Shown in pieces: positions 46,801 through 55,275 of a stretch of 64,000 bases of DNA. The translations under genes and the position numbers were made by a program. Positions within the stretch are counted from its first letter, which is position 1. Each line of letters starts with the position of its first letter. The stretch covers positions 10,314,178-10,378,177 of the forward strand of contig JAYGXS010000010.1 of the NCBI GenBank assembly GCA_036362985.1, given 5' to 3'. Origin of the DNA: Ligula intestinalis. Its lineage: Eukaryota > Platyhelminthes > Cestoda > Diphyllobothriidea > Diphyllobothriidae. The notes beneath the pieces were generated by a model. That model was not told where the DNA came from and ran no database searches. It worked only from the letters and a program-made list of their open reading frames with translations.

Positions 46801-46960
46801 GGTGTAACAGACCTTGGCTGCCATGCGGGTGGGTGGGAACGTGACGAAAAATTGTCACCACCGCGAAAGCGCACCACCATTTCTTTTAGCGAAAGCGTGG
46901 CAAATTGCCGGATGAGCATCATGCCAATAATTGACAAGGATAGTAAAGTTTCCACAATTA
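43820..46960 (-). mobile_element. Jockey/CR1-group LINE with N-terminal Cys-His finger
   Basis: Minus strand, close to full length. Order: a finger region (46485-46955); an endonuclease with LKILQFNTNGLLDKLDQLF, VIAAIQETEW and, in 45530-46102, VLRDFSAHHDMWCSNLA and WNHHLPIVLELP (the family's SDH site altered); a linker; an RT with SSVVTSYRPITLLSPLAKIL, HQHDFRSGRCTT, VPQGSVLSPMLFNFYMRD (44516-44842) and the active-site box as YTEDVTFLCQ, Glu for the first Asp. The C-terminal CQCTMVLNALAGTS and later blocks run to ~43830. At least five frameshifts; inactive. Confidence 0.8.
46485..46955 (-). pseudogene. LINE N-terminal Cys/His finger region
   Basis: 156 codons on the minus strand at the start of the Jockey-type LINE. 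The finger reads WPVRCGSCTVGYHLHYSCLA, then WSPAFTCPNCP: Cys-x2-Cys, then His-x3-Cys (or His-x-His), then Cys-x2-Cys, preceded by WYSSFCQVHLSRRD. This spacing is PHD/RING-like, not the CCHC knuckle common in LINE ORF1. It continues into the endonuclease after PVLKFQPCHTTCP with an apparent one-frame change. Its likely role is nucleic-acid or chromatin binding; this is inferred from the Cys pattern only. Confidence 0.55.
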
Positions 46961-48726
46961 ACGATACTCACGTGGACTAACGAGCAATCATCAACCCCCC
47001 CCCCCAACTATGAACTTGTCATCTGCTAATCAGATTAGGCATATTTTAGCACGGCAACTATGTCCTGCTGCATTCGTTACGCCTTCATCACTGTTATCGG
47101 TGGCTGGCTGTACTGTTGAGTTGGAGTGAGTGTCAGAAACTTAAGACCAACAGACTTTATATTTCGACAATTGCATCTTATTCTTCTGAAATTCCTTCTG
47201 GAACGCGCCTCTTCGATTTTATTGATTAAGCAGTTGGCTTACTGTTTAAGAGAAGAGAAGTTCTTTTATGTGACTGATCGAGATGTGAGAAGTTCAGTGT
47301 CGTTTGAAGAATTTAAGCATTATCAGTGATCGTGATTCACATCAGATGACACCAATTCTAGGATATTCGTTATCAAGTGCGACTTCGGAATACAGTCCTT
47401 GAATAGTGAAAAGTGGATGGTCTTGAAATAGAAGCGATAACACGAACAGGAAGCGACCTTACGCTAGCTTCAGCAAATTTTGGCGTCATCCATGGGCATA
47501 GGATGGACTATCCAAAGAAAAGGCTGAACTATTTATGTCCGGTGAACACTTCAAACTAGTAGAAGGTGGAAGACAGACTCTTTTCCTGTATATTCCTACT
47601 TAGAGTGCACCGGATGGCTAGATGGAGAAAAACGACCAGTAGGAAACCGACCAACACGCTGAAAATACTTGATTTCACCAGCAACAGCCCACTATAATGC
47701 AAAATTATTTGCATAAGTACGTTAAACCGGCGGATTGAAAGTCGTCGCAGTGTTGCAGTATCCAGATGGGACTAAATCATGCTTCTTCGAGAACTCTATA
47801 GAGACTCGCGTATTCATTAACATCCACTGAGTGGAGCCTAACACCCTCACAAAAAATGGAATGATGAGTGCAGTCAGTGGTATGTAATAGACGTTTATGA
47901 GGCCATGGCATTTTCTCTCGTGCCACTGGGAAAAATAATTTGATCACAGGCCAAAATTAACAATCAGTCGGATATTGATGCAGTCAAGAGACTCAATACA
48001 TAACCAACTAAATTCCACCAGTGCATTCCCACTGTAATGACGCCGCAAGGTGATCGCTTGTGTAGAATTAAATGGTGACGACAGTAACCTCACAAGCACG
48101 AGCATTATTTGGCACCACAAAGCTTAGTGGTACAAGATCATGCCATGCATACGCTATTGAGATTGTGGACTGAGACGATGATTACACATCACAGTCGGTT
48201 CATCAATTCCTAATGTCCAACGGCAATTCGGTCAACCACCACATAAGCTAACTCTCCTTTACCTACTGCTATGAACCTACTTGCTAGCAGATAATGACGG
48301 CGTGAAACAACCGTGACCATAAATTATCGTCATCGTTAACCAGACTGGAGGCAGCAAGGGCAACAGTCAGACGGGAGTAGAAGACACAGACGAATTTGGC
48401 AATGCTAATCAAAGAATCCAGAGGACTGGTTCATATAATATGAACTTAGTTTAGCAATCTCGTATCTCCAAAGTTAAATTACCAAAATCTCCCCTTTGTA
48501 AGGTCAGAAATTAAATAAGGCCCACCAGAAATACCTTTGCTACTACTACTTTTGATCACATACAGAAGGTTTGCGTGGGGTGACATAACTGTGCCTATCA
48601 TCTGACAGATTTGTGCTTTAAACGTATTTTTATCTAGCAAAATTTTGCAATGGATTCGCCGGTGTGTATTGGATTAAAGATCTTCATTCCCGCTAAGAAA
48701 TAAGACTTCTTATCGACAATTACAAT
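46961..48726. other. no gene recognised
   Basis: Includes a poly-C run at 46998-47006. The plus-strand 67-codon frame at 47126 has no motif. The GC content of 47.4-48.5 kb resembles the flanking PLE fragments and could be unrecognised retroelement sequence, but I cannot match it. Confidence 0.35.
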
Positions 48727-49260
48727 CTATGTAACTATTGAACATGAAAACATGTTTACAATACCCGCAACGAATTTTGTTGTCTTCACCGACAGTTCGA
48801 AGAGCTGGGCCGGCTTTCCTTTATCAAACCGTAAACTGCCACTATCGATCAGGAATTTGAATATTTGCTTGAACTTCTTGGCCGTGGATGATCGTATTTC
48901 TTGTGCGCTGCCTTGCCATTCGAATCTATGTTGGTGTCGATTGAGGGTGTTGCACTCCGTATCCACGGTTGGGGATGTCCAGAATCCTGATTCTCCTCCC
49001 AGTGAATCCGTCGCGAGGACGTCTTCGCTTGCGTTTCTTAAGTTTGGTGTGACCCTGTCCTGGCAGTTATTCACATAAATGCGCGGCTCTTTGTAGGCCG
49101 CGGGAAGCTCTGGATGTCTGTGGACGGACGCCGTTACGTTTGTGAGACCCGGCGTGATTGCTGCTGAAGTGTAGTATTTGCTATGTGTTGCGTCTGTACT
49201 GGTTTCCAAAGGGTTGCAGAACATCACGCCACACCAGATGGCAGAAGAGTTGAACAACAA
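48727..49260 (-). mobile_element. PLE family V C-terminal fragment (inverted copy)
   Basis: Minus-strand frame: VTASVHRHPELPAAYKEPRI, NCQDRVTPNLRNASEDVLAT, LGGESGFWTSPTVDTECNTL and NRHQHRFEWQGSAQE. The same blocks occur on the plus strand at 49740-49960. It is the tail after the GIY-YIG domain. The plus-strand 108-codon frame over the same bases is its antisense shadow. Confidence 0.6.
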
Positions 49261-49504
49261 TACCTTTTATGTCTCTTTCAAGCTAATCGATACCCAAAAT
49301 GTTTTATCAAACAAAGCAAGTGCCGAGTGAATAGATGAAGGCCAAAAGGAGCCTCCGAAGCAGTCTTTAGCCTCTTACGACCTGCTGAATTAGGCATAGT
49401 CCAGCGACCTCAGGCGACAATACGCTGCCCTATAATGCAACCTAAAGACAGGCTTACCCTTATTGAAATATCAACAGTTGTCTATATGATAGGTTGCAAT
49501 AATA

Positions 49505-50010
49505 AGAACTTAAATTAGGTTGGAGAAACAGGGCGAAAATTGCAGACCCGCCTACACGAATACAAACTGCCCGTTGGGAGACTAGACACAAACTTGCAGC
49601 TTGCTACGCATCCTGGAGAGACTGACTACAGCATACGTATTAAACGAACGACCATCGTAGGCCAAGGCCCCTTAAAAGCTAAAAGACTGACACTTGAGGC
49701 ACAGCACTTAGATGCCAACTCCGTCTAGACCTTCCCGTGGCCTACGAAGTCCTGCGCCATTATGAAAATAAAAGCCAAGACAAGTTCACACCGAATTCAC
49801 GAAACGCAAGCAAAGACAACCCCGCAATAGGGCCACTGGGAGAGGAAGCAGGATCACGAACATCCTCCACCGGAAAGACGTAGCTCAACGCCGTCAATCG
49901 ACGGCAACATAGATAAGAATGGCAAGGCAGCAAATAAGAAAACAATCGATCAGCCCACGGCAGACAAGTCTGCCCGCACATTCAAATTCCTAACGGATAG
50001 TGAGAGTTTC
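49505..50010 (+). mobile_element. PLE family V, GIY-YIG end
   Basis: Plus strand, two frames. VGETGRKLQTRLHEYKLPVG (reconciled from the frames near 49519-49580) is the YIG side of a GIY-YIG domain. It continues GRLDTNLQLATHPGETDYSI, RIKRTTIVGQGPLKAKRLTL and EAQHLDANSV (49540-49728), then the tail RNASKDNPAIGPLGEEAG and VNRRQHR. The copy ends about 50010, followed by a shared 3' repeat. Confidence 0.68.
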
Positions 50011-50015
50011 GCTTC

Positions 50016-50160
50016 TGCTTGGACTGTACTCAACGAAAATAAACAGTATTGATTCTCACACCATAGTTCGCTTTGTGATGTAACATAGTTCAACAAAATT
50101 TATCAAGAACGTATAATCGTTTTTAACTTACTATCTACGGCAATTTAATTAACAGTGAAA
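50016..50160 (+). repeat. PLE family V 3' repeat, copy 1
   Basis: Starts TGCTTGGACTGTACTC, includes AAAATAAACAGTATTGATTC (a possible AATAAA-type poly(A) signal) and CACACCATAGTTCGCTTTG, then TGATGTAACAT. It recurs 1.6 kb downstream in the same orientation. It directly follows the PLE endonuclease tail, so it is probably the element's 3' untranslated end. Confidence 0.55.
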
Positions 50161-50999
50161 GATAGTTTTTTCCCCACTTTTTTAAACTCACAATAGCTTC
50201 TATGACAAAAAGCAACAACGTGTTGCCAAACATTGAAATTAAAATAACAAAAAATGAATAAAAGTTAACAAAAGCTAAGTTCTAGCTAAGGCCATATTTC
50301 GGTATTACTTGCTAAGATTTTCGTGGGAGGCCATTTTTATATGTGGATGGACTGCGGCATACTTGGGAATCAGCCAATGTCCAAGCAGTAAATCAAAAAT
50401 GGCTACTTTGAAGAAATAAGTAGGAAGTTATGTGACATAAGAGGTTGTGAACCCGAAAAGTAACTTACACCTATCCCTTTTTGCAGACATCATGCCCACT
50501 GAGACAGTTGATTACGCCTGGGAATTCCCACTGGTCATTGAGAAAGGCGTAGAAATTACGACAAACACAATGAAGAAAATGCTTCTAAGATGCATATGTA
50601 ATGTGTAGTTACTTTTTGACAACCAACTGTGGAAAATGTATTGCGTCTTTCTGGGCTTTTCTCTAGGATTTATTTTAGTCGGTGCTTTAATAAGCAAGCT
50701 GCAGGGATGTTAATTAAGCAAAACAAACAAACCAAACATATAACGCCCCTAGGTTGGTTATATTTTCTCACTTTCCATCACATAAACCAGCGTATCTGCT
50801 CTATTAAATGCTATAAATTTGGCAAGTCTTAAATTGCGTTCAGGTCGAAGATAGAAAAGACACGTTCGCTCCTTTCTTAGATGTCTTTTAAGAAGGAGAC
50901 CTGGCGGTAGCGTCTACGGGAGTGATTACGGGAAAAGTCTGGTTTGAACAGTATGCGGAGTCTTGTACCTCATCACAAAACGCGCTTTGGTCCGTCAGT

Positions 51000-51620
51000 T
51001 AGCACAAACGGCTGGAAAACTCTACTCAATTAACGACCTCCAGGAGTAAATAAGAAAGATCAAGGACCTACCTCGCAAGAAAGGGTATCGTAACAAACTA
51101 ATTGCAAAGACTATTACGGAGCGGCAAAGCGAAATCACCACGCTGATGAACGGTAAGATAACTCGAGGTTGGCCTTCAAGAGAAGTGTTGTGTGAGTTCC
51201 TAAAGAGACGCCTTTATAAAGCGGTCCCAAGCACCCTCCCAACAGAACTGATTTGGTATTATTCTCTGATAACCTTATTTTGGACGGAGACGGCCAGGAT
51301 ATGTTGCTATGTCAGACAACCTCGATATGTGCCTACTTGTGTGGAACAGACTGTATTAGTCACATAAGTAGGCATCTACCCAAAAGAATACGAAAATACC
51401 TCCTAGCATGAATGGAAAAATACGAAATTAGGAGCATACGCGATACTAACGTGCTTTACTGCACCCTGTTTCCATATAAATTTACCGGTCTGGTGAAAAT
51501 TTGTCAAGCGCGAACTTCGATAGCCAAATAGCATCCTGAATCCTTCCAAGGGAATTTTCGCAACGCTAAAGCCACCTGTTGACAATTTCACAGTCCCACT
51601 TTTAGCACGTAATGAAAAAT
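51000..51620 (+). mobile_element. Possible PLE fragment preceding the second 3' repeat
   Basis: Open frame 51146-51367 and a stop-broken continuation with SRHLPKRIRKYLLA and KYEIRSI. These resemble the helix after the YIG strand (a RHLxxRIxEHLPxW pattern) of PLE endonucleases, but the match is loose. The main support is position: it ends where the repeated PLE 3' end begins. Confidence 0.3.
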
Positions 51621-51624
51621 GTCC

Positions 51625-51770
51625 TGCTTAGACTGTACTTAAAGCAAATAAACAGTAATTATGTTCACACCATAATTCGCTTTGCTATGTAACATGGCTA
51701 AACAACAACTTTAAAACCGTTTTAACTTATTTATTAAGGAAATCTCATTAAAAGTTAATTGAAAGTAAGT
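51625..51770 (+). repeat. PLE family V 3' repeat, copy 2
   Basis: Matches 50016-50160: TGCTTAGACTGTACTTAAAG, CAAATAAACAGTAATTATG, CACACCATAATTCGCTTTGC and TATGTAACATGG. Direct orientation. The two copies differ at roughly one base in five. Confidence 0.55.
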
Positions 51771-52199
51771 ATTGAAACTGGAACCAACCTGATTGATGCA
51801 CTCCTTGTCCATAACGTCCGTCGTATGTATTATAAGGAGTTTATCGAGGGGCAACATTATTTCCTTACACGTTTCATCTCGAAGTCCGAGGATATTCTGT
51901 AACGAGCATAATACGTTTAAACTCTGACAGTAGATAAAAGGGGTTCTATGTTTATTTTTCAAAACCAAAGACACTTTTACATTTCTGTGTACGTTTCTGT
52001 GTGGAATACATTTCCTCCTTACACCTCTAAAATCTCACGCGACTTTAATTTGCATAATAGCGCAATACAAAACTAGAATCATAACTGTAATGGAGACGAC
52101 TCTTTCGTGTCTCATATTTGGATAAGCATTCGTATTTCGGGGCAGGATAACCATAAAAATATGACCGAAGATGATGAATTGTGATTTAGGTTTTACCGA

Positions 52200-52600
52200 T
52201 AAAAATTAATACATGCCCTAGTTGTTATTGCCCATCCTTAGTTCTTCGACGAAAGACTATGGAACTGCGACCACCAAACTGCCAGGACATAAGTGGACAG
52301 AAAGACTTATTTTGGAGCTGAGAGAAGCAGAAGGTAGCATTGCGATTAACGATTGTGGCACATTCGACGGAACTCGGCCACACCTTCAAGTTCTAGGATG
52401 TCGAAATTCTCGCAAGAAGTGACAACCTCATGAACCGCGAATTGTCTGAGCCATAATTCTTAGACCATCAATCCATCAATAAACACAATGACCTCTCACC
52501 TCCATATTCTGAGCTGCAGTTGTGCCCGGAAAAATTACTAGCCAAACAGAGAAAGTGGGGATGACCAGCCGTCACGGCTACAACAAAACAACTTGCCGAG
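52200..52600 (+). mobile_element. PLE family I-like GIY-YIG remnant
   Basis: Plus strand. In the 52290-52480 stretch I read GHKWTERLILELREAEGSIA, then in the next frame HTFKF-stop-DVEILARSDNLMNREL, LDHQSINKHNDLSPPYSEL. This is the distal half of the family I GIY-YIG domain (compare the 15.7-kb and 29.2-kb copies). Two stops and one frame change. No terminal repeat is seen after it. Confidence 0.62.
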
Positions 52601-53139
52601 TAATCTTTACACCAAGAATAAACAGTTGGGATGAAATCAGAGCTTGCGTTCGGACTGACAAGCAATCATCTAATCAACTACGACTCGAGGCTAATTATCG
52701 TAGCCATGTGGCGACATGATAAATGCACTCTATAAATACAGCTCATCCTATGCCACTAACATCATTCTATATGACGCCCTTTGATGCAGGGTTAAAGTGA
52801 CAATCCGAAACTTCAGGCCAATAAACTACTCATTCCAACAATTACGTCTATTTACTTCAGTAGTTGGTAAGAGCTTGCACAGCTTAGTCCCCTAAAAGCG
52901 GAGATGGGCCTAGTTTCAGGACAGAGCACTACACGGTACTCTCAAATGACGAAATATTCGCGATTTCAGCCCAAGCAACACATGCCACATAATGCAGCTG
53001 TGGGGGGCGGTCCTCAATGGTCTTTTCTCGCGTTCAAACGTCGAATGTTGCAGGCTGGCTGAGGACACAAAATAAATCAGAACATTCTTGAATTGTTAGA
53101 GAGATTTAGCAGATTTGACCGAATTTTGAAAAATTCATG

Positions 53140-53220
53140 GCCTCGGTGGGAGTTGAACCCACACAACAGGGAGGGATTTTGCGCAGCCAACGCTTCGATG
53201 CTCGAACTGACGCTTGAATT
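53140..53220 (-). other. tRNA-like fragment with B box
   Basis: On the minus strand GTGTGGGTTCAACTCCCACC is an excellent tRNA T-arm (GTGGG/CCCAC paired around TTCAACT). An A box is not convincing. It lies just upstream of a Gypsy gag relic, so it may be a SINE-like head or a tRNA pseudogene captured in an element end. Confidence 0.4.
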
Positions 53221-53254
53221 GACACATTCTATTTCCTTAGCCTGAATAAACATA

Positions 53255-53690
53255 CAGCCGGGGGACTCAACAAGTTGCGACGCAAGTACCACAGAAAATG
53301 ATAAGGGAAGAACAAATGCAGAAAGTGTTGGAATCACAGCAAACCAGTATCATGGCTCATCCGGCAGAGCTACAGAAAGACCGGAATCAGACAGCAAGGG
53401 ACGAAAGAAGAAAGTGACTGGAGGACAGGATGATGGATTTCACCTGTGATCCAAACGACAGCGTTAATTGAAGAACATGGTGCAGAAATTACTAATTATT
53501 GTTTGAGAGACAAAGACAAAAAACCGGTTGACAGAAAAAAGGTTGAAAATCTTCTGCTGAAGCTGGGGCGACTGGAACACGAAAAGTATGCCACGTTCGT
53601 CTTGCCAAAAAGGCATAACAAATTTAATTCACGGAATTAATGAATAACTTGAAAGCCTTCTTTAGCCACCCAAAGTCTTTGTTCAGCATC
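53255..53690 (+). mobile_element. Ty3/Gypsy gag relic, third copy
   Basis: Plus strand. It begins QMQKVLESQQTSIMAHPAEL, then DRMMDFTCDPNDSVN (compare DFTYDP in Gypsy B gag), then, after a gap, VENLLLKLGRLEHEKYATFV, LPKRHNKFN and ELMNNLKAFFSHPKSLFS. The same landmarks occur at 20040-20420, so it is a related gag, heavily decayed. A 118-codon minus-strand frame over 53624-53980 is mostly its antisense and is not annotated separately. Confidence 0.6.
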
Positions 53691-54196
53691 TGTTTTTGAT
53701 GAGTCGTTTTCCTTATCATGTTTTTGAAGTGTCTGCCATTACGGAGTTCTGCTGAATACAGATTGCTAGGGTACCAAGTTCGTGCTGTTATAAACTGACT
53801 GCCTTTTGGGCGCTTAGTGAATATTACATGGTTATCCCACCATAGAAGTCGGTTCATATGTTCAAATGAACTGTTGGTTGGATCCCATCTTCCTGCATCT
53901 TCCTCATGCAGTGGCACAATATCGGCGAAACGCATGCCTAGGCTTTTAGCTAGTATCTGTGCGGCCAACATACTAAACAATTGCGTAGGTTATACGTAAT
54001 GCGTGAATTTTATGTGGTTAACTCCCAGTGGCTGGTTTGCTTCGACCCAAATGTATATAGGGGCATATATGCGTACACCGACCTGTCAGAGGACCCACTC
54101 GTCCATCCATATTGCCATTAGAGCTCTCTCTCTCGAGCCTCCACCGCGAGGCGGCTAGGATATAGGCAGAAGGACATTACCAGCAAAGAGATGGAA

Positions 54197-54241
54197 CACT
54201 AGGAAATCATTTTCTGCCTTATTAATCGTCATCGGCTAGTG
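54197..54241 (-). ncRNA. Hammerhead, left arm, one core change
   Basis: Minus strand: stem I CACTAG pairs perfectly with CTAGTG, core CCGATGA (U4 changed to C), weak stem II, GAA, stem III AATGATTT (a decayed palindrome), cleavage base C. Architecture is retained; activity doubtful. Confidence 0.6.
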
Positions 54242-54271
54242 ATACCAAACCCGTGGGACCGCTGAAATTGC

Positions 54272-54342
54272 TGCCACATCGGGAGTTGAACCCGCGATCT
54301 CTCCCGTCAGGGCGAATGTCCTAACAATTGAGCTACGGGCTC
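54272..54342 (-). other. tRNA-like pol III head, left arm
   Basis: Minus strand: A box CCCGTAGCTCAATTGTTAGG, B box GCGGGTTCAACTCCCG with a well-paired T-arm. It shares the CCCGTAGCTCAAT-GTTAG head with the SINE at 4.0-4.1 kb, so the two families have related heads with different bodies. Confidence 0.65.
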
Positions 54343-54596
54343 ACGGTCTTTGCCGGTATTAGACCGGGGATATACAGGGGCACATATGCGTACACCGATC
54401 TGTCAGAGGACCCACTCATCCATCCATATTGTTATTAGAGCTCTCTCTCTCCTTCTGCCTATATCCTAGCCGCCTCACGGTGGAGGCTCGAGAGAGAGAG
54501 CTCTGAAGGCAATACGGGGGGACGAGTGGGTCCACTGACAGATTGGTGTACGCGTCTCTGCCACTGTATATTCCCGATCTAATACTAGCTAGACCG

Positions 54597-54668
54597 TGAG
54601 CTCGTAGCGCAAACGTTAGGACGTTCGCCCTGACGGGAGAGATCGCAAGTTCAAATCTTGGTGGGGCA
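54597..54668 (+). other. tRNA-like pol III head, right arm
   Basis: Plus strand: GAGCTCGTAGCGCAAACGTT, then CGTTCGCCCTGACGGGAGAG and B box GCAAGTTCAAATCTTG. More decayed than its partner. Confidence 0.55.
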
Positions 54669-54700
54669 GAAATTTCCGCGGCCATACTGAGGTTGGGTAT

Positions 54701-54745
54701 CACTAGCCTATGACGCTTAACAAGGCAGAAAAGGCCTTTCTAGTG
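54701..54745 (+). ncRNA. Hammerhead, right arm, core decayed
   Basis: Plus strand: stem I CACTAG (54701-54706) with CTAGTG (54740-54745), core CCTATGA (two changes), GAA (54728-54730), stem III palindrome AAGGCCTT (54731-54738), cleavage base T54739. Stem I and the eight-base palindrome are perfect although the core is mutated, so this is a relic of a dimer-type hammerhead. Confidence 0.6.
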
Positions 54746-54773
54746 TCCCCTGTCTTTGCTGGTAATGTCCTTC

Positions 54774-54776
<3 letters not shown>

Positions 54777-54814
<38 letters not shown>
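54777..54814. repeat. (AT)n microsatellite
   Basis: About 19 AT units. It begins where the tail of the fold-back element's right arm reaches CTTCTGCATAT (compare CTTCTGCCTATATCC) and ends at the start of the retrozyme-like unit, so it may have grown from a TATAT in the body. Confidence 0.9.
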
Positions 54815-54817
<3 letters not shown>

Positions 54818-54840
54818 TAAGGTGGTATGACAGCATTTGG

Positions 54841-54900
54841 GGGTAACTTGATACAGAACTGTTTCGGGCTTATTAGCCTTCATCAGCCAAGCATAACCCT
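54841..54900 (-). ncRNA. Type I hammerhead ribozyme, retrozyme copy 1
   Basis: Minus strand: stem I outer GGGT with ACCC and inner GCTTGG with TCAAGT around a bulged loop; core CTGATGA (54880-54886), stem II GGCT/AGCC around AATA with an A-C next to the core; GAA (54863-54865); stem III ACAG/CTGT with a two-base UU turn, or ACA/TGT with a GUUC loop; cleavage after A54852. All invariant core bases are present. Confidence 0.85.
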
Positions 54901-55206
54901 GAAAACCAGCTGGTCAGACAACACAAACAAACGCACTCACAGACGGCGCAGTTGGTCCACCACTGGTGTTTATCAGATGGGTCATAAGCACTTCATCGAA
55001 CCGCAGTTCATCAGCACCTCGCCACCTGCCATTTGTTGTCACTGTTGATCGGGTATATATTCGCTCAGAAATGTGCGAACACCGATTGAATAGGCTTCCA
55101 AACTAAACAAAGTTCATGTGGTGGTCAGAGGTTCCCAACGGGTGATGGCCTGCCAGGCCGATTCCGGCCAAGTCATAATAGCAGTAAGGGGGGTATGACA
55201 GCACTT

Positions 55207-55268
55207 GGGGATAACTTGATACAGAACTGTTTCGGGCTTATGAGCCTTCATCAGCCAAGCATAACCCT
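55207..55268 (-). ncRNA. Type I hammerhead ribozyme, retrozyme copy 2
   Basis: Same as copy 1 with a T-to-C change in the stem II loop (GGCTCATAAGCC) and one change in outer stem I. Core CTGATGA (55248-55254), GAA and stem III are unchanged. Two intact copies in tandem could release a unit-length RNA of 368 bases from one transcript. Confidence 0.84.
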
Positions 55269-55275
55269 GAGCATC

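Larger units (their letters stand above)
54053..54776. mobile_element. Fold-back tRNA/hammerhead element, second family
   Basis: Two arms diverge from a centre near 54452. Each arm carries, outward, a body segment, tRNA-like head, linker, hammerhead and tail. The body starts CTTCTGCCTATATCCTAGCC, includes CGGTGGAGGCTCGAGAGAGA, and ends near GTGTACGC. In the right (+) arm it precedes the tRNA head (54453-54596). In the left (-) arm the complete body follows the hammerhead (54182 down to 54055) and part of it also precedes the head. The segment with GACCCACTCATCCATCCAT thus appears three times. Each arm is longer than one unit and the order is body-tRNA-ribozyme-body, a head-to-tail concatemer. 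Confidence 0.72.
54815..55275 (-). mobile_element. Retrozyme-like tandem unit with two hammerheads
   Basis: Two direct copies of a ~90-bp block, 368 bases apart, start AGTAAGGTGGTATGACAGCA (54816) and AGTAAGGGGGGTATGACAGC (55183). Each contains a complete hammerhead on the minus strand. One full body (54905-55180) lies between them, and the second copy ends soon after its hammerhead. This monomer-plus-ribozyme layout matches animal retrozymes, non-autonomous elements copied from small circular RNAs. No protein is encoded, and I see no tRNA-like boxes. Confidence 0.75.

Noticed and set aside
48752..49078. Plus-strand 108-codon open frame
   Set aside because: It is the antisense of a PLE family V tail; the same blocks are read sense at 49.7-49.96 kb.
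50488..50611. Possible short terminal exon after the strong acceptor CCCTTTTTGCAG
   Set aside because: The splice site is good but the frame encodes only about 39 residues without a motif or a partner exon; not enough to report as a gene.
53624..53980. Minus-strand 118-codon open frame
   Set aside because: It overlaps and runs antisense to the Gypsy gag relic at its 3' end, and shows no motif of its own.
54272..54668. True tRNA genes
   Set aside because: A and B boxes are present, but acceptor and anticodon stems do not close and the copies are linked to ribozyme tails, so they are tRNA-derived repeat heads.
55020..55060. Possible third hammerhead in the retrozyme body (TCATCAG near 55009, reverse strand)
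   Set aside because: The reverse strand continues to TTCGATGA and not GAAA, and no stem III forms.
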